DNA of 64,000 nucleotides, taken from Aradus depressus. Lineage: Eukaryota; Arthropoda; Insecta; Hemiptera; Aradidae. A program made the position numbers and the translations under genes. Below the pieces are notes generated by a model, which saw only the letters and a list, made by a program, of their open reading frames with translations, was not told the DNA's origin and did not search any database. The DNA lies in NCBI GenBank assembly GCA_963662175.1, contig OY759215.1, positions 31,126,066-31,190,065 on the forward strand. The letters are read 5' to 3'. The stretch's first letter is position 1, and every line of letters starts with the position of its first letter. Positions 15,001 through 23,402 of this stretch are shown here, in pieces.

Positions 15001-18000
15001 ATCGAGGTACCTCGTAATTAAGTTATAATTCAGTCCTTCAGACACACGGCCAAATTATATATATATTCAATTGTTGTTTTGTAAATATGTTCTCATTAAA
15101 ATAAATATGTTAAAGTTATAGGTTTGATTCATTTCATTCCCCCCCCACTCATGCTTCTTCTGGTTGACAACAGTAATTAATTATTGTTAATTACTGATGT
15201 CAACTAACCGTTAGGATCTTGTAACCGTTCTTCCCGTGGGAGTGCTTTCAGCTATTCAGGCATTGTTTAATTAAAGTCGCGATTTAGATAATTTTCAAAT
15301 TTAATAATTTTTCGATCTCAATTTTATTTATTTTATTAATTACGTGATTTGCACTCACACAGGGAGGGAAATGGTTATAATTGGCGCCCGAACAGGGACT
15401 TGATTTGTTTATTAATTATGCCAATTAGTATAATTAATGAACCCCACTAATCGGTCCCTTATTAATTAATTAATTTTTTTTAAATAAAAAAAAAAAAAAA
15501 AAAAAAATTTTTTTTTTTTGCTTTTTAACGTAGATTCCAGCCTATTAGGCCACAATGTTATATTTTCACTTAAAGTCGGTATCTAGAATCAAAACTGAAG
15601 AAGGATGGGTGAGGGTAGGGACAATGAATGACATCATTTATTGAAATAATTTTATTTTTTTTTGTTTTTGATTTTTTTTTTTATGTAGATTTAGTAGGCA
15701 TTTATTTTACATATTATAACTATTGTTGTATTGTGATGCCATCTGACAGGTCACCATAGAAATTAGGTTAGCACCAGACCTCCCGTATAATTCATTTAAT
15801 TGTTTTGATATATATTTCTTATCAGAATGGAAGGGAAAGAGAAGTCGGACTTAGAGCCGATACAGACACGGTCTAGGAAAACCATTCGCACTCCCCCGGA
15901 GTCCCCGGTAGAAAATCCTAAATTTGACCTAGAGGCGATGTTTAAGGCCATGCAGGAACAGATTTCGGGACTAGGACAGCAGGGAAAGGCCATGCAGGAA
16001 CAGATGGGAAACTTGGGAAAGGATTTAAAAGCGGACATGCAGGAACAGATAGGACAACAGACTTCCGAGATAAGGGGTGTGCGCCAAGAAATTTCGGTAA
16101 TGGCAAATAATATCGAATCCATTAAACGTAATATGGGTACCGTACAATCTGAATCTAGGCAGGACAATTCAGAAGAGAGATATGATAAGCCTACTTCTAA
16201 AGTTAGGGACATGGTAGGTGTCAGTTATCATGAAGTTACAGGTGGGATCGTGTCAGAAACACAGCATCTAGATAAGGAGGTCGAAGAAATAAATTCGAAC
16301 CAAAATATTATTAGTACCGATTGTGAGAAGAGATTCGCCGATATCTCGAAGAGAATAGATACTGTTTCGGGTCAAACTCAGATCTCAACCCCAAAACAAG
16401 ATGACCGAATGACATTTACCGTACCCGAAGGACATAGGAATTGGCCTACGAACCAGACTTTTGCTCGCGAACAGCCTAGCAATGTCACCTTCCAAGATGT
16501 CTACGTGAAAAATTACGAACGTGGTGAGGTGGCGTTACGTAATAGCGTTTTGGATTTGCCCAACCATTTTGTATTTAAATTCTTACTATTCTGGGAAGGA
16601 CCTTACCAGATTTTAGACAAGGAAAGTCCTCAAATTTTTATTTTAGGACATCTCGGCAGCGACGTAGCGGAAGGAGGAATCTTTTATACGATCTTACAGA
16701 AGCCGTATATTAGCGGATAAATTTACAAGCAGGCTAGAGAAGTGCTAGGGCTCTCTTTGAGATTAACGATCTTACTTCAGCCGAGTTAGGGGGGCGATTA
16801 TTGCAGACGAGATCGCGGCCCTAGAGTCAGGGAAGAGATTTGTGACGTCTCTATGGGTGTCCATCCCCAGCTATCCCAGGAACAGTTAGACAAAGTCACA
16901 CACACATAAAACAGACACTATTCTTTATTATTTGGGAATTATTTATTATTTTACACTAACGGCCAACACCTCATTATACAACAACACACAAAGAATCACA
17001 CATACACATTTATTGGGGACACGGGAATTATTATTTAGTTATTTTTTTTTTTGTAAATAGGTTAAGGCAGACGGGGACTTTCTGGCACTCCCTTGGGGCT
17101 TAACATCGAGCATACCCCCCTTAGTCGAGCTCAAAGATTCCAAAGTGAATCGCCAGGTTGTAAATAGTAATTTTAGATAATAAGTTAGGGTTAGTTTTTT
17201 TTTTTAATTCTAGATATTAAGTTAGGATAATTTTTTGTTCATATATTTAGTAAGAGTATTTTTTTAAATAGTATTAGCAATTTGTTTATGATGTTGGGAT
17301 AATTTAGTTTAGATAGGTTTGTGGCTTCATTTGAAATTGACATAATTGTAGGACGGGGCAGACGGTATATGGATTGGCCATCCATGGGAATATACCTACG
17401 TATTTAAATTTGATTAGGAGACGCGGATCTGAGTAGGCTGACAGCGAGGCGATGGCACACACATTTGTAGGTAGTCACGTATGGTAAATGTACTTTCAAT
17501 TGTATTTGTCTGTTTTGTTTTGTATTTTAAAATAATATTTGTATTAGTATCCGACCGTGTGTATCTATTGAAAATGTCACATTGACCCATATTTTATCTA
17601 GTGACCATGATGGGCTATGTTAACCCAATGAGAGCCTTATAAATATATTTGTAACATATATTCAGGTATGGACCTTACTTATTATGATGCAGTGTCGACC
17701 ACGGTAGGTCAAATGTCAATTTTGTTATTTTATTTAAGAAATCCTAGGGCAAGGTGCCGAAGCATACATGACTAAAGGGGGAGATATATTATAAACTGGA
17801 GGGGATACCCAGAATTGAATATTTAATTATCGTACACACGGAGAAGGGGCCACTCCATTGATGCTTGTAGAATCCATTTAAAGGGGCGGGAGTTTGTTTA
17901 ATTATTTTTTTTTATGCCATGAACTGACTGTTGAACTGAAGAAAGGGTTTCGCTACTTGATTAATGCGGATGCCGGAATTTACATATATTTATGAAACTG

Positions 18001-21000
18001 AGATGGGATTTGAGTGGGCTTATTTTTCTATTTTATATTTCGTCGTCGTTCCGGCAGAAGGTAAATACCTGTCGAAGGCCTAAGGAGGCATATGGTTAGG
18101 GTTTGGTCAACCCAAATTTTTGTTGAAGCGGATTAGGTATATGGGAATTCAGTTGAAACATTGTCGAGGCGTGGGGCCTTTTTGGATGTTTTAACTAGTC
18201 AGTGAATGTATGCTAGAAATAGAATCATCGTTATTTGCCAATGGAAAGGGTTAACTCCAAGAAGTACAGCGTAAAGTAAAATCATGCTTTGGTCACGCAT
18301 GCATAGGCAAGCCATGCCGATTCGAAAGGAAATTTAAAATCATGTTTTGGTCACGCATGATAATGAGGTCGATACCTGAGTATTTGGTTAAGTGTATATG
18401 CTCAGTGAACGAGCAAGTGTTAAGTGAAACTAATAAAATATGTGACTTCCAATGGTCATTTAGCCGACATATTTTATTTTAACGGGAACGGGGGATATTG
18501 TAGCATGTCTACCCTATAGATAATGCTCAGAACTGGCGATGTCTATGAGAGGATCGCGATCGCTAGGAGCAAAGTATGGGTTGTGTGGTGTTGAATAAAC
18601 GAGAATTGCATTTGGAAGAGAATGCTCGGAACCAATGATGCCTGCGAGAGAATCGCGATCGCTGGGAGCGAAAATAAAGAATAATAGAGACACAATGGAA
18701 AGGAAGCCAAGATAATTGTCTACATCCGGTGTATAAGGAATAAGCAGTAAAGGTTTTTTTTCTTACTCCAGGTTTTCACACAACTAGAGGCAGATGTTAA
18801 TTGGTAACATGCGATTGGCTGGAAATAAAATGGGCGGAGTCCGACGACCAATCAAGTCTCGAGAATCGTCCCCTACCACGGTCAGATATCGGAAGCCACT
18901 CCCCGTTTTACTCATTCTTCGTTCATGTCTTGGGTGATCACCACGTATCTTTTCTATAAGTAATATCAGTTAGAATATGTGAAATTAACTTTCTTCGTTC
19001 ATGTCTTGGGTGATCACCACGTATCTTTTCTATAAGTAATATCAGTTAGAATATGTGAAATTAACATTCTTCGTTCATGTCTTGGGTGATCACCACGTAT
19101 CTTTTCTATAAGTAATATCAGTTAGAATATGTGAAATTAACTTTCTTTGCTCATGTCTTGGTGGATCACCACGTATCTTTTCTATAAGTAAAGTTTAGTT
19201 TGAATATGTGAAATTACTAACAGTCTTCGTTCATGTCTTGGGTGATCACCACGTATCTTTTCTATAAGTAATATCAGTTTGAATATGTGAATTAGTCGTA
19301 GAGACACACTTTGATTTTGGACGGTGCAAAGTCAGTGGGGGTGTAACTTCTGGTGTGCCCTCGAAACTACGCAGATCTTCAGGGACTATGTGAATAGACG
19401 ATTTCTACGGGAAGTCCAGAAAGGGTGATCACGCCGTCATTCGCCATGGATATCGTATCGAGGTACCTCGTAATTAAGTTATAATTCAGTCCTTCAGACA
19501 CACGGCCAAATTATATATATATTCAATTGTTGTTTTGTAAATATGTTCTCATTAAAATAAATATGTTAAAGTTATAGGTTTGATTCATTTCATTCCCCCC
19601 CCACTCATGCTTCTTCTGGTTGACAACAGTAATTAATTATTGTTAATTACTGATGTCAACTAACCGTTAGGATCTTGTAACCGTTCTTCCCGTGGGAGTG
19701 CTTTCAGCTATTCAGGCATTGTTTAATTAAAGTCGCGATTTAGATAATTTTCAAATTTAATAATTTTTCGATCTCAATTTTATTTATTTTATTAATTACG
19801 TGATTTGCACTCACACAGGGAGGGAAATGGTTATAATATATTGCCATTTTATTTATAGGTTAAGTTAGGTTTTATGACTCATGCCCGGGCTTTAACTACA
19901 AGGTCATATCGCCTACTACCAGAGCGCTCTTTCGTCACTCTAGTGGACATGAGCCCGACTCTACTGTGGGAGTCCTAAATTTTGCCTACCCTAAATTTGT
20001 ATTCACCTAGGGCAGTGGACTTTAACGAGTAGCTGACTTCGTATAAGCTCGGGACCATCGCTTAACGTCCCATCCGAAGGACGGCGTGCTTAAGTTGATT
20101 TTACCTCCTAGATAAAATAAACTAAGGTCCTCGGTCGGGTTTCGAACCCACGATTTTGAGCTCAGAAGACAAGCACGCACACCACTGACCTACCGGCGCC
20201 CTTATTTTATTTATATATTTTACTATCGTCTATTATCGTTGTCATCAAATTTACTCATGGATTTTAGCGATTGAAAATATGTTCAATAAAAAAACAAAAT
20301 AATAAATATTCAGGAGTCAATAAATAAAAGTTGGGAGATATATAGGTTTTTTATCTGGGAGGTAATACAACTTTGAGCATGCCGTCCTGCGGATGAGACG
20401 TTAAGCGATGGTCCCGAGCATGTACGATTTACAGGTATTTCGTTAGGTCTGTCGAATCTACATTTTGTTTCATCAATATTTTGTTTTCTTCCTCTTTTCT
20501 ATATTTCGCACGTTGTGACCTGATGAAGGGACGTAAGCACGTCCCGACATATAGTCGCGAAAAAGACACTTCCGGAAAAGTTATAAAAAATTAATATCTT
20601 AATTTAAATTAAATTAAAACTGTATCTACTGTATTTATTAATATTATTATTTTTGTACTCACATATTATCATTTATTCATTTCATTCTGTTTTTTAATAG
20701 TATTGTTAGGTATTACTAATCACGTATGTCTGGCTCTAAGAGTTAATTAATATCTGTTTATGTATCTAACTTATAAGTTATCTTAATGTATACATTCTTA
20801 TGACAGTACCATCTTCTGGTTGAACACAAATAAATATTATTATTATTATAAACCTGACGATGGTGTAATGCCAATACCGGTAATTTTTGTAAATATTCTT
20901 TTGTGGAATAGACAATATTTCAAAAAAATAAGTTTGTTTTATTTATTAATGACAATTGAGGCCTTATATCATAAAATCTAGTAGATGTCAATAGTAATGG

Positions 21001-21184
21001 AGGGAAGTGGGGTACCTGTGAGTGGCCGCAGAGCCATCATATGAGCACGTCCGATCAGGGGCAGTTCTCTGGGGTGGTCAATCGCAGGTATTTGTCGCAT
21101 CAGCCTCTTCCCAGATGAAAAGTAGTCCCAAACATAGATTAGGATGATCGCAACTACCGCACTCACAATGAGTAATAGAGCCAT
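1..21184 (-). CDS. Cytochrome P450, CYP4 clade (5' part of gene, runs off left edge)
   Basis: Microsomal monooxygenase of the CYP4 clade; family members oxidise fatty acids, hormones or xenobiotics at the ER membrane. Eight minus-strand exons join in phase: 21184-21016, 11393-11287, 10887-10797, 9308-9126, 8217-8148, 6206-6080, 1626-1560, 1035-929 (307 codons). Residues 1-20 form a hydrophobic signal anchor starting MALLLIVSAVV, then the proline-containing hinge and HPRELPLIGRAH. Exon 4 carries EKWKQRRKLLTPAF (C-helix WxxxR); exon 5 has ETAMGV; exon 8 ends EEVDTFMFE, immediately before the usual I-helix GHDTT. I-helix, ExxR and heme-cysteine exons must lie left of base 1. I chose the internal Met at 21184 over an upstream in-frame Met (21220) because the hydrophobic anchor starts there. 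Intron 1 is 9.6 kb and holds LTR element E1; intron 6 holds the EcKL gene. No stop or frameshift was seen. The precise subfamily (e.g. CYP4C) is not settled. Confidence 0.94.
270..299 (-). ncRNA. Hammerhead-like motif
   Basis: Minus strand CTGATGA (298-292), GTAAGCC, GAAA (280-277), CCGAC. Core boxes intact but stem II pairing is weak. Flanking AATTAG resembles the repeat at 31205-31290. Confidence 0.35.
1676..1870 (+). repeat. R-gamma 5' fragment
   Basis: TTGTCGGAGAATCACCGGCA, CAATTAACTTTTCGCTC, GCGCTAATATTAAACAG; ends in the palindrome at 1867-1906. In CYP4 intron 6. Confidence 0.6.
1867..1906. repeat. 40-bp near-perfect A/T palindrome
   Basis: TTTGACATACATATATATA followed by its inverse TATATATGTATGTCAAA with almost no spacer; can form a hairpin. 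Confidence 0.8.
2690..2998 (+). mobile_element. SINE-alpha copy, diverged
   Basis: Sense copy starting in a damaged tRNA head (TACTGAGCTTAAGAGC), interrupted by a G-rich run (2750-2784), then ATAGGACGTAAAGCGATAG and GTCGGGCTCATGTCCACC. In CYP4 intron 6. Confidence 0.75.
2750..2784. repeat. G-run within SINE-alpha
   Basis: Almost pure G (one A and T near its start); G-quadruplex-capable and prone to length errors. Confidence 0.85.
3001..3123 (-). other. Orphan acidic open segment, exon-like
   Basis: Minus strand reads VAELQAVSSDEEFSMYSSD then VKEEDNLEVEQLSSDSAEDS and a stop, with a possible acceptor (ATTATAG) just upstream. The composition looks coding, but no partner exon was found and it abuts a SINE. 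Possibly a transposase or gene relic. Confidence 0.25.
3521..4753 (-). CDS. EcKL/CHK-type ecdysteroid 22-kinase-like protein
   Basis: Single uninterrupted exon, 410 aa, a usual length for arthropod EcKL (CHK kinase-like, APH-like fold) proteins, which phosphorylate ecdysteroids or other small hydroxylated molecules with ATP. Visible landmarks: candidate ATP lysine in VFLKSLP (K70), KEANCY (E91, alpha-C-like glutamate), IVLEDL (124-128), the AKIHSASLAVE segment (155-165), catalytic-loop block FTHFDLWGNNIMY with H243, D245 and N250, and metal-binding VDFQ (D268). The loop reads HFD where the family usually has HGD, so activity needs checking. It lies inside CYP4 intron 6 on the same strand, so it is a nested gene with its own promoter or a product of the host transcript. 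An AATAAA overlaps the TAA stop. No poly(A) tract or target duplication is obvious, so retrogene origin is not proven. The substrate is unknown. Confidence 0.92.
   Translation of the reverse strand: MNCLETIRDVTLEDIHLILKSYEQNYFEVLSVQSLPSTEVQVGFLSDQNRLSITYRTNNGDEATLNVFLKSLPSSDYHRQGTIDTGSFQKEANCYTVILREFKNYIDGSPFPKCFHVKADKLIVLEDLLCQGFKMRSTEQPWDLKHCCVGLESLAKIHSASLAVEVKYGKRLNDIYPELLPTRGASTSQIDWWDAGITTVDFILKTFLICKYSENIIKKGREIMKSISSIYNPSKVYPNVFTHFDLWGNNIMYQYNTDGQPTKACIVDFQFYHYSVLAVDPIFFIHTTTSLNFRKKNVTYLINLYYNLLSKQLMSNGININSVLPRETYDNMMADIKTRILAMMPIYMVFMLLPRENFKRIMSNEIEYQTFNGPNRHITVLKLLEENSEYKSRLLESITEFYDHIMKDDE
5203..5620. repeat. Degenerate tandem duplication, unit about 235 bp
   Basis: GGTTGTTCAAT(A/C)AAAT, ATCTTATAGA(C/T)CTTTGA and GTAAAACC(A/C)AC recur in order in two halves. 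Upstream of EcKL in CYP4 intron 6. The 5640-6079 stretch beyond it has no recognised feature. Confidence 0.45.
6225..6475 (+). mobile_element. LINE-H tail fragment
   Basis: Shares TCTATGTATTAATATTA, GTTATTACTAATCAT, TATCTTAATGTACATTC and AAATAAAATTATAATTATTA with the copy at 35620. It starts about 15 bp from the CYP4 exon 6 acceptor. Confidence 0.7.
6811..6897. repeat. Short tandem repeat
   Basis: Three and a half units of AATAATGGAGTTAGTTACTA (about 26 bp) in CYP4 intron 5. Confidence 0.8.
6890..7062 (+). pseudogene. LINE reverse-transcriptase fragment
   Basis: One plus frame reads YNSIVRPQLEYTYNKWNPY then IAHDRRR, the RT C-terminal block (lyksiVRPqLEYa...WnPy) of Jockey/CR1-like LINEs. 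Short and decayed; in CYP4 intron 5. Confidence 0.75.
7460..8084. mobile_element. pogo/Tigger-like MITE
   Basis: TA at 7458-7459 and 8085-8086. TIRs CAGAAAAACCCCTCTTTACG and, on the reverse strand, CAGTAAAACCTCTGCAACGG; the CAGTAAAACCTC start is typical of pogo-superfamily ends. Further inside: GGACACCTC and GGTCACCCCTC. No transposase. Contains SINE-beta 7737-7940. In CYP4 intron 5. Confidence 0.75.
7737..7940 (-). mobile_element. SINE-beta copy nested in a pogo-like MITE
   Basis: Same head and body as the copy at 60451 (GGGTTCGAATCCC B box, CCCGGGGCCATGGATG junction). It lies inside the TIR element at 7460-8084, so it inserted after the MITE. Confidence 0.85.
8385..8522 (+). repeat. R-gamma 3' fragment
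   Basis: GTGTTCATATACAGAAG, TTGGAATCTAGAGGTCGG, TATACTTCGTATAGCTGGGG. In CYP4 intron 4. Confidence 0.65.
8790..9030 (-). pseudogene. LINE ORF2 C-terminal zinc-knuckle fragment
   Basis: Minus frame reads CSYGGIETAEHVVLNARC, resembling the CxxGxxETxEHVVxxC finger that ends R1/Loa/Jockey-like ORF2. In CYP4 intron 4, adjacent to exon 4. Confidence 0.7.
9790..10420 (-). repeat. Two tandem 3'-end copies of a LINE-like repeat, plus A-rich DNA
   Basis: TTTATTCTGGGAC(C/T)GA(C/G)GT and CCCCTAAGAATAAA occur at about 9805 and 10236, each followed by ACAGTGGA(G/T)A-type sequence about 85 bp on. A third copy, opposite orientation, is at about 1430-1480. The minus strand reads CAGAATAAAATTTATTTTC, a polyadenylation-like end. 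The 10040-10740 stretch is otherwise A/T-rich low-complexity. Confidence 0.6.
11455..11580 (+). repeat. Family B copy
   Basis: GGTAGCAACACCGAAAATAC, TTTTGTGAAAGACAATATC, TATTAAGTGTTTCACGATAT. The CTGANGA box is lost. In CYP4 intron 1, just outside exon 2. Confidence 0.6.
11905..12700. mobile_element. Inverted-repeat element, class unknown
   Basis: About 60-bp ends: left ATTACTCGTATTGAGAGCAC and CTAGGGGACCTAGC; right, reverse-complemented, TTACTTGTATTGAGAGTAAT and CTAGGGGACATAAGG. The interior (about 650 bp) has no ORF. In CYP4 intron 1. Confidence 0.55.
12922..13125 (-). mobile_element. SINE-alpha fragment
   Basis: Has the ATGCCCGGGCTTTAAGTACG start and the CATGAGCCCGACTCTAC block, then a deleted body and TACCTCCCAGATA. 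It forms part of the left inverted arm. Confidence 0.78.
13100..13490. repeat. Left arm of a large inverted duplication
   Basis: Pairs, reverse-complemented, with 20430-20206 followed by 14194-13985. Shared blocks include TTATTTATTGACTCCTGAATA, AAATTTGATGACAACGATAA, AAGTAAATATGTACAAGAAA and TCTCTCGAAATGTTT. It carries the end of a SINE-alpha fragment (12922-13125). The arms are separated by about 0.5 kb of unrecognised loop (13490-13985). Confidence 0.75.
13985..14194. repeat. Right inverted arm, inner part (cut by E1)
   Basis: Reverse complement of about 13276-13490. E1 has inserted at its outer end; the rest of the arm continues on the far side of E1 at 20206-20430. Confidence 0.7.
14195..15379 (+). 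repeat. E1 5' LTR
   Basis: Starts TGTAGCATGTCTACC and ends GGTTATA two bases before the primer-binding site. It carries three copies of a 76-bp tandem unit (core GTCTTGGGTGATCACCACG) at about 14605-14835, against five in the 3' LTR. Confidence 0.92.
15382..15399 (+). other. E1 primer-binding site (tRNA-Lys type)
   Basis: TGGCGCCCGAACAGGGAC follows the 5' LTR by two bases. From recalled knowledge this is the lysine-tRNA (Lys3-type) 3'-end complement also used by lentiviruses and some Gypsy elements. Confirm against the host tRNA set. Confidence 0.85.
15827..16720 (+). CDS. E1 chimeric ORF: Gag-like coiled coil joined to GPY-type integrase C-terminus
   Basis: 297 aa, the only long ORF of E1, starting about 430 bp after the priming site, where gag would begin. 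Residues about 30-105 are glutamine-rich heptad-like repeats (KAMQEQI, KAMQEQM, ADMQEQI), typical of the N-terminal coiled coil of some insect Gypsy Gags. A polar middle follows. The last about 70 residues resemble the Ty3/Gypsy integrase C-terminal domain: GEVALRN, FWEGPYQI and a GIFYTILQKPYI ending like the usual LKPY block. The central gag-pol is missing, so the ORF looks like an in-frame internal deletion joining the two ends. Function is unknown; a nucleoprotein or integration-complex tether role is speculation. The sequence is open to its stop. Confidence 0.8.
   Translation: MEGKEKSDLEPIQTRSRKTIRTPPESPVENPKFDLEAMFKAMQEQISGLGQQGKAMQEQMGNLGKDLKADMQEQIGQQTSEIRGVRQEISVMANNIESIKRNMGTVQSESRQDNSEERYDKPTSKVRDMVGVSYHEVTGGIVSETQHLDKEVEEINSNQNIISTDCEKRFADISKRIDTVSGQTQISTPKQDDRMTFTVPEGHRNWPTNQTFAREQPSNVTFQDVYVKNYERGEVALRNSVLDLPNHFVFKFLLFWEGPYQILDKESPQIFILGHLGSDVAEGGIFYTILQKPYISG
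16721..18494 (+). other. E1 long non-coding 3' internal region and PPT
   Basis: About 1.8 kb with no ORF. It contains two copies of an AAAATCATG(C/T)TTTGGTCACGCATG-like segment (about 18278-18360) and ends in a polypurine tract AACGGGAACGGGGG (18481-18494) just before the 3' LTR. Confidence 0.75.
18499..19835 (+). repeat. E1 3' LTR with five 76-bp tandem units
   Basis: Matches the 5' LTR throughout by eye except for 152 extra bases, exactly two more 76-bp units. Units start at 18917, 18993, 19069, 19145 and 19225. The fourth (GCTCATGTCTTGGTGG variant) and last units match the second and third of the 5' LTR, so the first unit is the one amplified. Confidence 0.92.
19858..20203 (-). mobile_element. 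SINE-alpha copy with 12-bp target duplication
   Basis: About 346-bp tRNA-derived SINE. ATTTTATTTATA flanks it at 19846-19857 and 20204-20215. Read on the minus strand, the head starts GGGCGCCGG and contains A box TAGGTCAGTGG and B box GGGTTCGAAACCC-like, then a conserved body (GACGTTAAGCGATGGTCCCG; GAGTCGGGCTCATGTCCAC) and a tail of AACCTAACTTAACC. It landed 22 bp from the end of E1. Confidence 0.9.
20206..20440. repeat. Right inverted arm, outer part, with SINE-alpha fragment
   Basis: Reverse complement of about 13100-13260. Bases 20345-20440 hold a SINE-alpha body fragment in plus orientation, mirroring the minus-strand SINE fragment of the left arm, so the SINE predates the inverted duplication. 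Confidence 0.7.
20440..20855 (+). mobile_element. LINE-H 3' region with hammerhead-like motif
   Basis: GTCTGTCGAATCTACATTTT, motif at 20520-20556, CACTTCCGGAAAAGTTATAA, then ATACATTCTTATGAC and a tail AATAAATATTATTATTAT. ORF part absent. In CYP4 intron 1. Confidence 0.72.
20520..20556 (+). ncRNA. Hammerhead-like motif in LINE-H
   Basis: CTGATGA, then a perfect 7-bp stem II GGGACGT/ACGTCCC with AAGC loop, then GACA (GAAA mutated at one base) and TATAGTC. An outer TTTCGC/GCGAAA pairing is possible. The core mutation predicts poor activity. Confidence 0.5.
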
Positions 21185-21220
21185 ACTGTATAAAGAACAG
21201 CGAGAAACAAAACAAACCAT

Positions 21221-21584
21221 ACAAGGAACAGAATAGAAATAACCTTATCTCATTAATAAATACTATATGTATAGATAGTTAATCTCTGGTTATGTAACGT
21301 TAATCCGGAAAAAATGTTGGATCTTTTCAAGGCAAACAAAGAACTATCTATATATTTGTGACAATGTTCTACTCCCCCTGAGCAGGTTCACGCTCACCAG
21401 GCAGAGATGGACGGTGCATACGAAGTCAAACAGAAAATAAATTACAAGATATGCGGGTTCCGTGTCACAGTTCACTTCCACTTCTTATCCTAAATCAAAT
21501 GCAGTTTGACCATTGAAGGATCCACATAAACACCACACCAACACTCCAATAAAAATATTAAAAAACGTATGTTTTTTTTTTTTT
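21221..21584. other. CYP4 upstream region
   Basis: Should contain the P450 promoter and 5' UTR. No repeat, TATA box or other feature recognised. The stretch 21790-22560 beyond the family-B palindrome is also featureless by eye. Confidence 0.4.
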
Positions 21585-21720
21585 TTTCAAAAATATTGTC
21601 TATTTCACAAGATATATAAAATATATGGGAGTACATTCGGTATTGCTACCATCTTCAGCCCCGAAAGTACTCCCATATATTTTATATATCTTGTAAAATA
21701 GACAATATTTAAAAAAAACA
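21585..21720. repeat. Family B palindrome
   Basis: AATATTGTCTATTTCACAAG ... ATATATGGGAGTAC mirrored by GTACTCCCATATAT ... AAAATAGACAATATTT. About 60-bp arms; one hammerhead-like core is deleted. Confidence 0.8.
21627..21659 (-). ncRNA. Hammerhead-like motif in family B
   Basis: Minus strand CTGAAGA, GGTAGCAATACC (GGTA/TACC stem), GAAT (mutated GAAA), GTACTC. It lies in one arm of a palindrome (about 21585-21720). Confidence 0.4.
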
Positions 21721-22579
21721 TTCCCTTGCTTTATATTTTTATTAAGTGTAATGTAAGATATCAATATCTCTGCGAAAATGATAAATATGAACACTTCAGT
21801 GCTAACCAATTGCTTAGGGGTAGTTTTTTTAATTTTCACTGAAACTCATTGATATCGAATATCATTCAAATCATACAATTTATCCAAAATAAAGAGAATA
21901 AAATTAGAATGAACCGAAAAATGATTTGTTTTTCAGTTTTGATTATGACAATTGTTCGAAAGTTTTAAAAAATGTTTTGATAGTAAATTTCTATTATGAT
22001 TGTTGAAAAAAAGACATCGTGATTATTAAAAACCATCGAGAAGTTTCGCTTGTGACTTGCGAAAATTCACGAATGAAAAAAGATCTAGTTTGGCTGTAAA
22101 AAACGTACTCGAATGAAACTTCTTCGGTTGAGTAATTCCCGAATTCTTTTTTAGGGCATAATGAACTGTCTTGAAAAAAATCATCTATGAGAAATGAACT
22201 TTGGAGGAGAGAACTCTTTACTCATTTTTTAATGATCAAAATGTATTATAAACCATTTTAACCAAACTCGTGAAAATTTCATTCGTTATCTGTATGATAA
22301 CAGGAGGTCCAAGGTCAATTTACCCGGTACTATGTACTAATTAAAACTACTATGTCTTATATACAATACAGTGTATTAAATACACAATACAATGGATTAT
22401 TACGTCTGAAGAAAATAATGTTCACAGAATAAAACACGCAAGGTAAAAAAATATTCATCGTAACGTATAATCGCGCTCTTACGGTTCTACTACACGACAA
22501 AAGGCAGCTCGAGCACTCGAGTAGATATTAATCTAACTCAATAATAACACAACAAATAACGGTATTTGTTGTGTCGTGG

Positions 22580-22610
22580 CTGAAGATGGCAACAATACCG
22601 AAAACACTTC
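22580..22610 (+). ncRNA. Hammerhead-like motif in family B
   Basis: CTGAAGA, TGGCAACAATACC, GAAA, ACACTTC. Core boxes fit CUGANGA...GAAA; stem II is imperfect. E2 inserted 8 bp downstream. Confidence 0.42.
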
Positions 22611-22617
22611 TATATAT

Positions 22618-23402
22618 TGTGATATATCGCATATCCCAGAACGATTGTTAATTATAGTTATGAGAGCGACCACGAGAAGCGCACTAGTGGAAGATACATG
22701 AAGTGGAGGGGATGGAAATTGGAGGATTCCTCGCTGAAGTGCGGTATGAAGGAGAGTCGTGGCTGATGTGTCAGAGGAGGTAGACAGTCTTCAGTCAGCT
22801 ATCAGAGGAGTTAGTCGGTCCTCGTTCAGCTACGAGAAAGGAGTCAGAGTTGAGCTATTGAGGGAGAAGACATTCCTGGCTGAGCTGTGGGAAGAAGGAG
22901 ACTCCTGTTTGACCGGACGTAGGAGACCGAAGACTCTAATTTTGCTGCTAGAGGGAAATCATCCCTGCTGCCTACTTCAAAAGGACTGGAAGTTCCTCAA
23001 TCGTCGTGAATTCTGGAGGAGAGGCCACAGGCTTGAGTGTGGTTAGAAAAAGAAGACTTACAAGGTAACGGAATCATTTATTTTACATTTCTCCGACATC
23101 GAGACGAATGGCTGGATGATCATCAATAGACACCTTCATGTTGCGGGAGTTACCAGAACATTTAAGTCTATATAATTTATTTCATGTTTGATAGATATTT
23201 TATTCCAGATGTGCGATTATGGAGGGACGCCTCACTAATATATGTCAATAATTTTGTTAATAAATGTATGTTGTCTTATAAATTGTTCTCTAAATTCTCT
23301 ACAGCCTAGTTCACCTTCTGAGTACGCATGTTAACCCCAAAAGTAAAATCATTTTCATAGTAATTAATAAAAGTTTAAAGCCCCCAAGCAAAGGTCACTT
23401 CA
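22618..23402 (+). repeat. E2 5' LTR
   Basis: 785 bp. It contains a 95-codon open frame (22759-23046) present unchanged in the other LTR. That frame is open simply because the LTRs are the same; I do not treat it as a gene. The next TGG, a possible priming site, is at 23408 (TGGTGGATTGTGCCGGGT); I could not match it to a tRNA. Confidence 0.92.

Larger units (their letters stand above)
14195..19835 (+). mobile_element. LTR element E1: non-autonomous Ty3/Gypsy-like retrotransposon
   Basis: 5641-bp element in CYP4 intron 1, antisense to the host gene. LTRs: 14195-15379 (1185 bp) and 18499-19835 (1337 bp). A 4-bp ATAT flanks both sides (14191-14194; 19836-19839). Priming site at 15382 and polypurine tract before 18495. 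The only substantial internal ORF is 15827-16720; 3.1 kb of interior is too short for gag-pol, and no protease, RT, RNase H or integrase-core motif is visible. Apart from two extra 76-bp repeat units the LTRs look identical by eye, so insertion is recent. The LTRs start TG but end in TATA rather than CA under this boundary choice. Confidence 0.93.

Noticed and set aside
19990..20203. Apparent tRNA genes at SINE heads
   Set aside because: A and B boxes are present, but the same head recurs with an attached conserved body and target duplication, so these are SINEs.
22759..23046. 95-codon frame repeated identically at 25850-26137
   Set aside because: It lies inside the two E2 LTRs, which are identical anyway, so repetition is not evidence of coding; no recognised motif.
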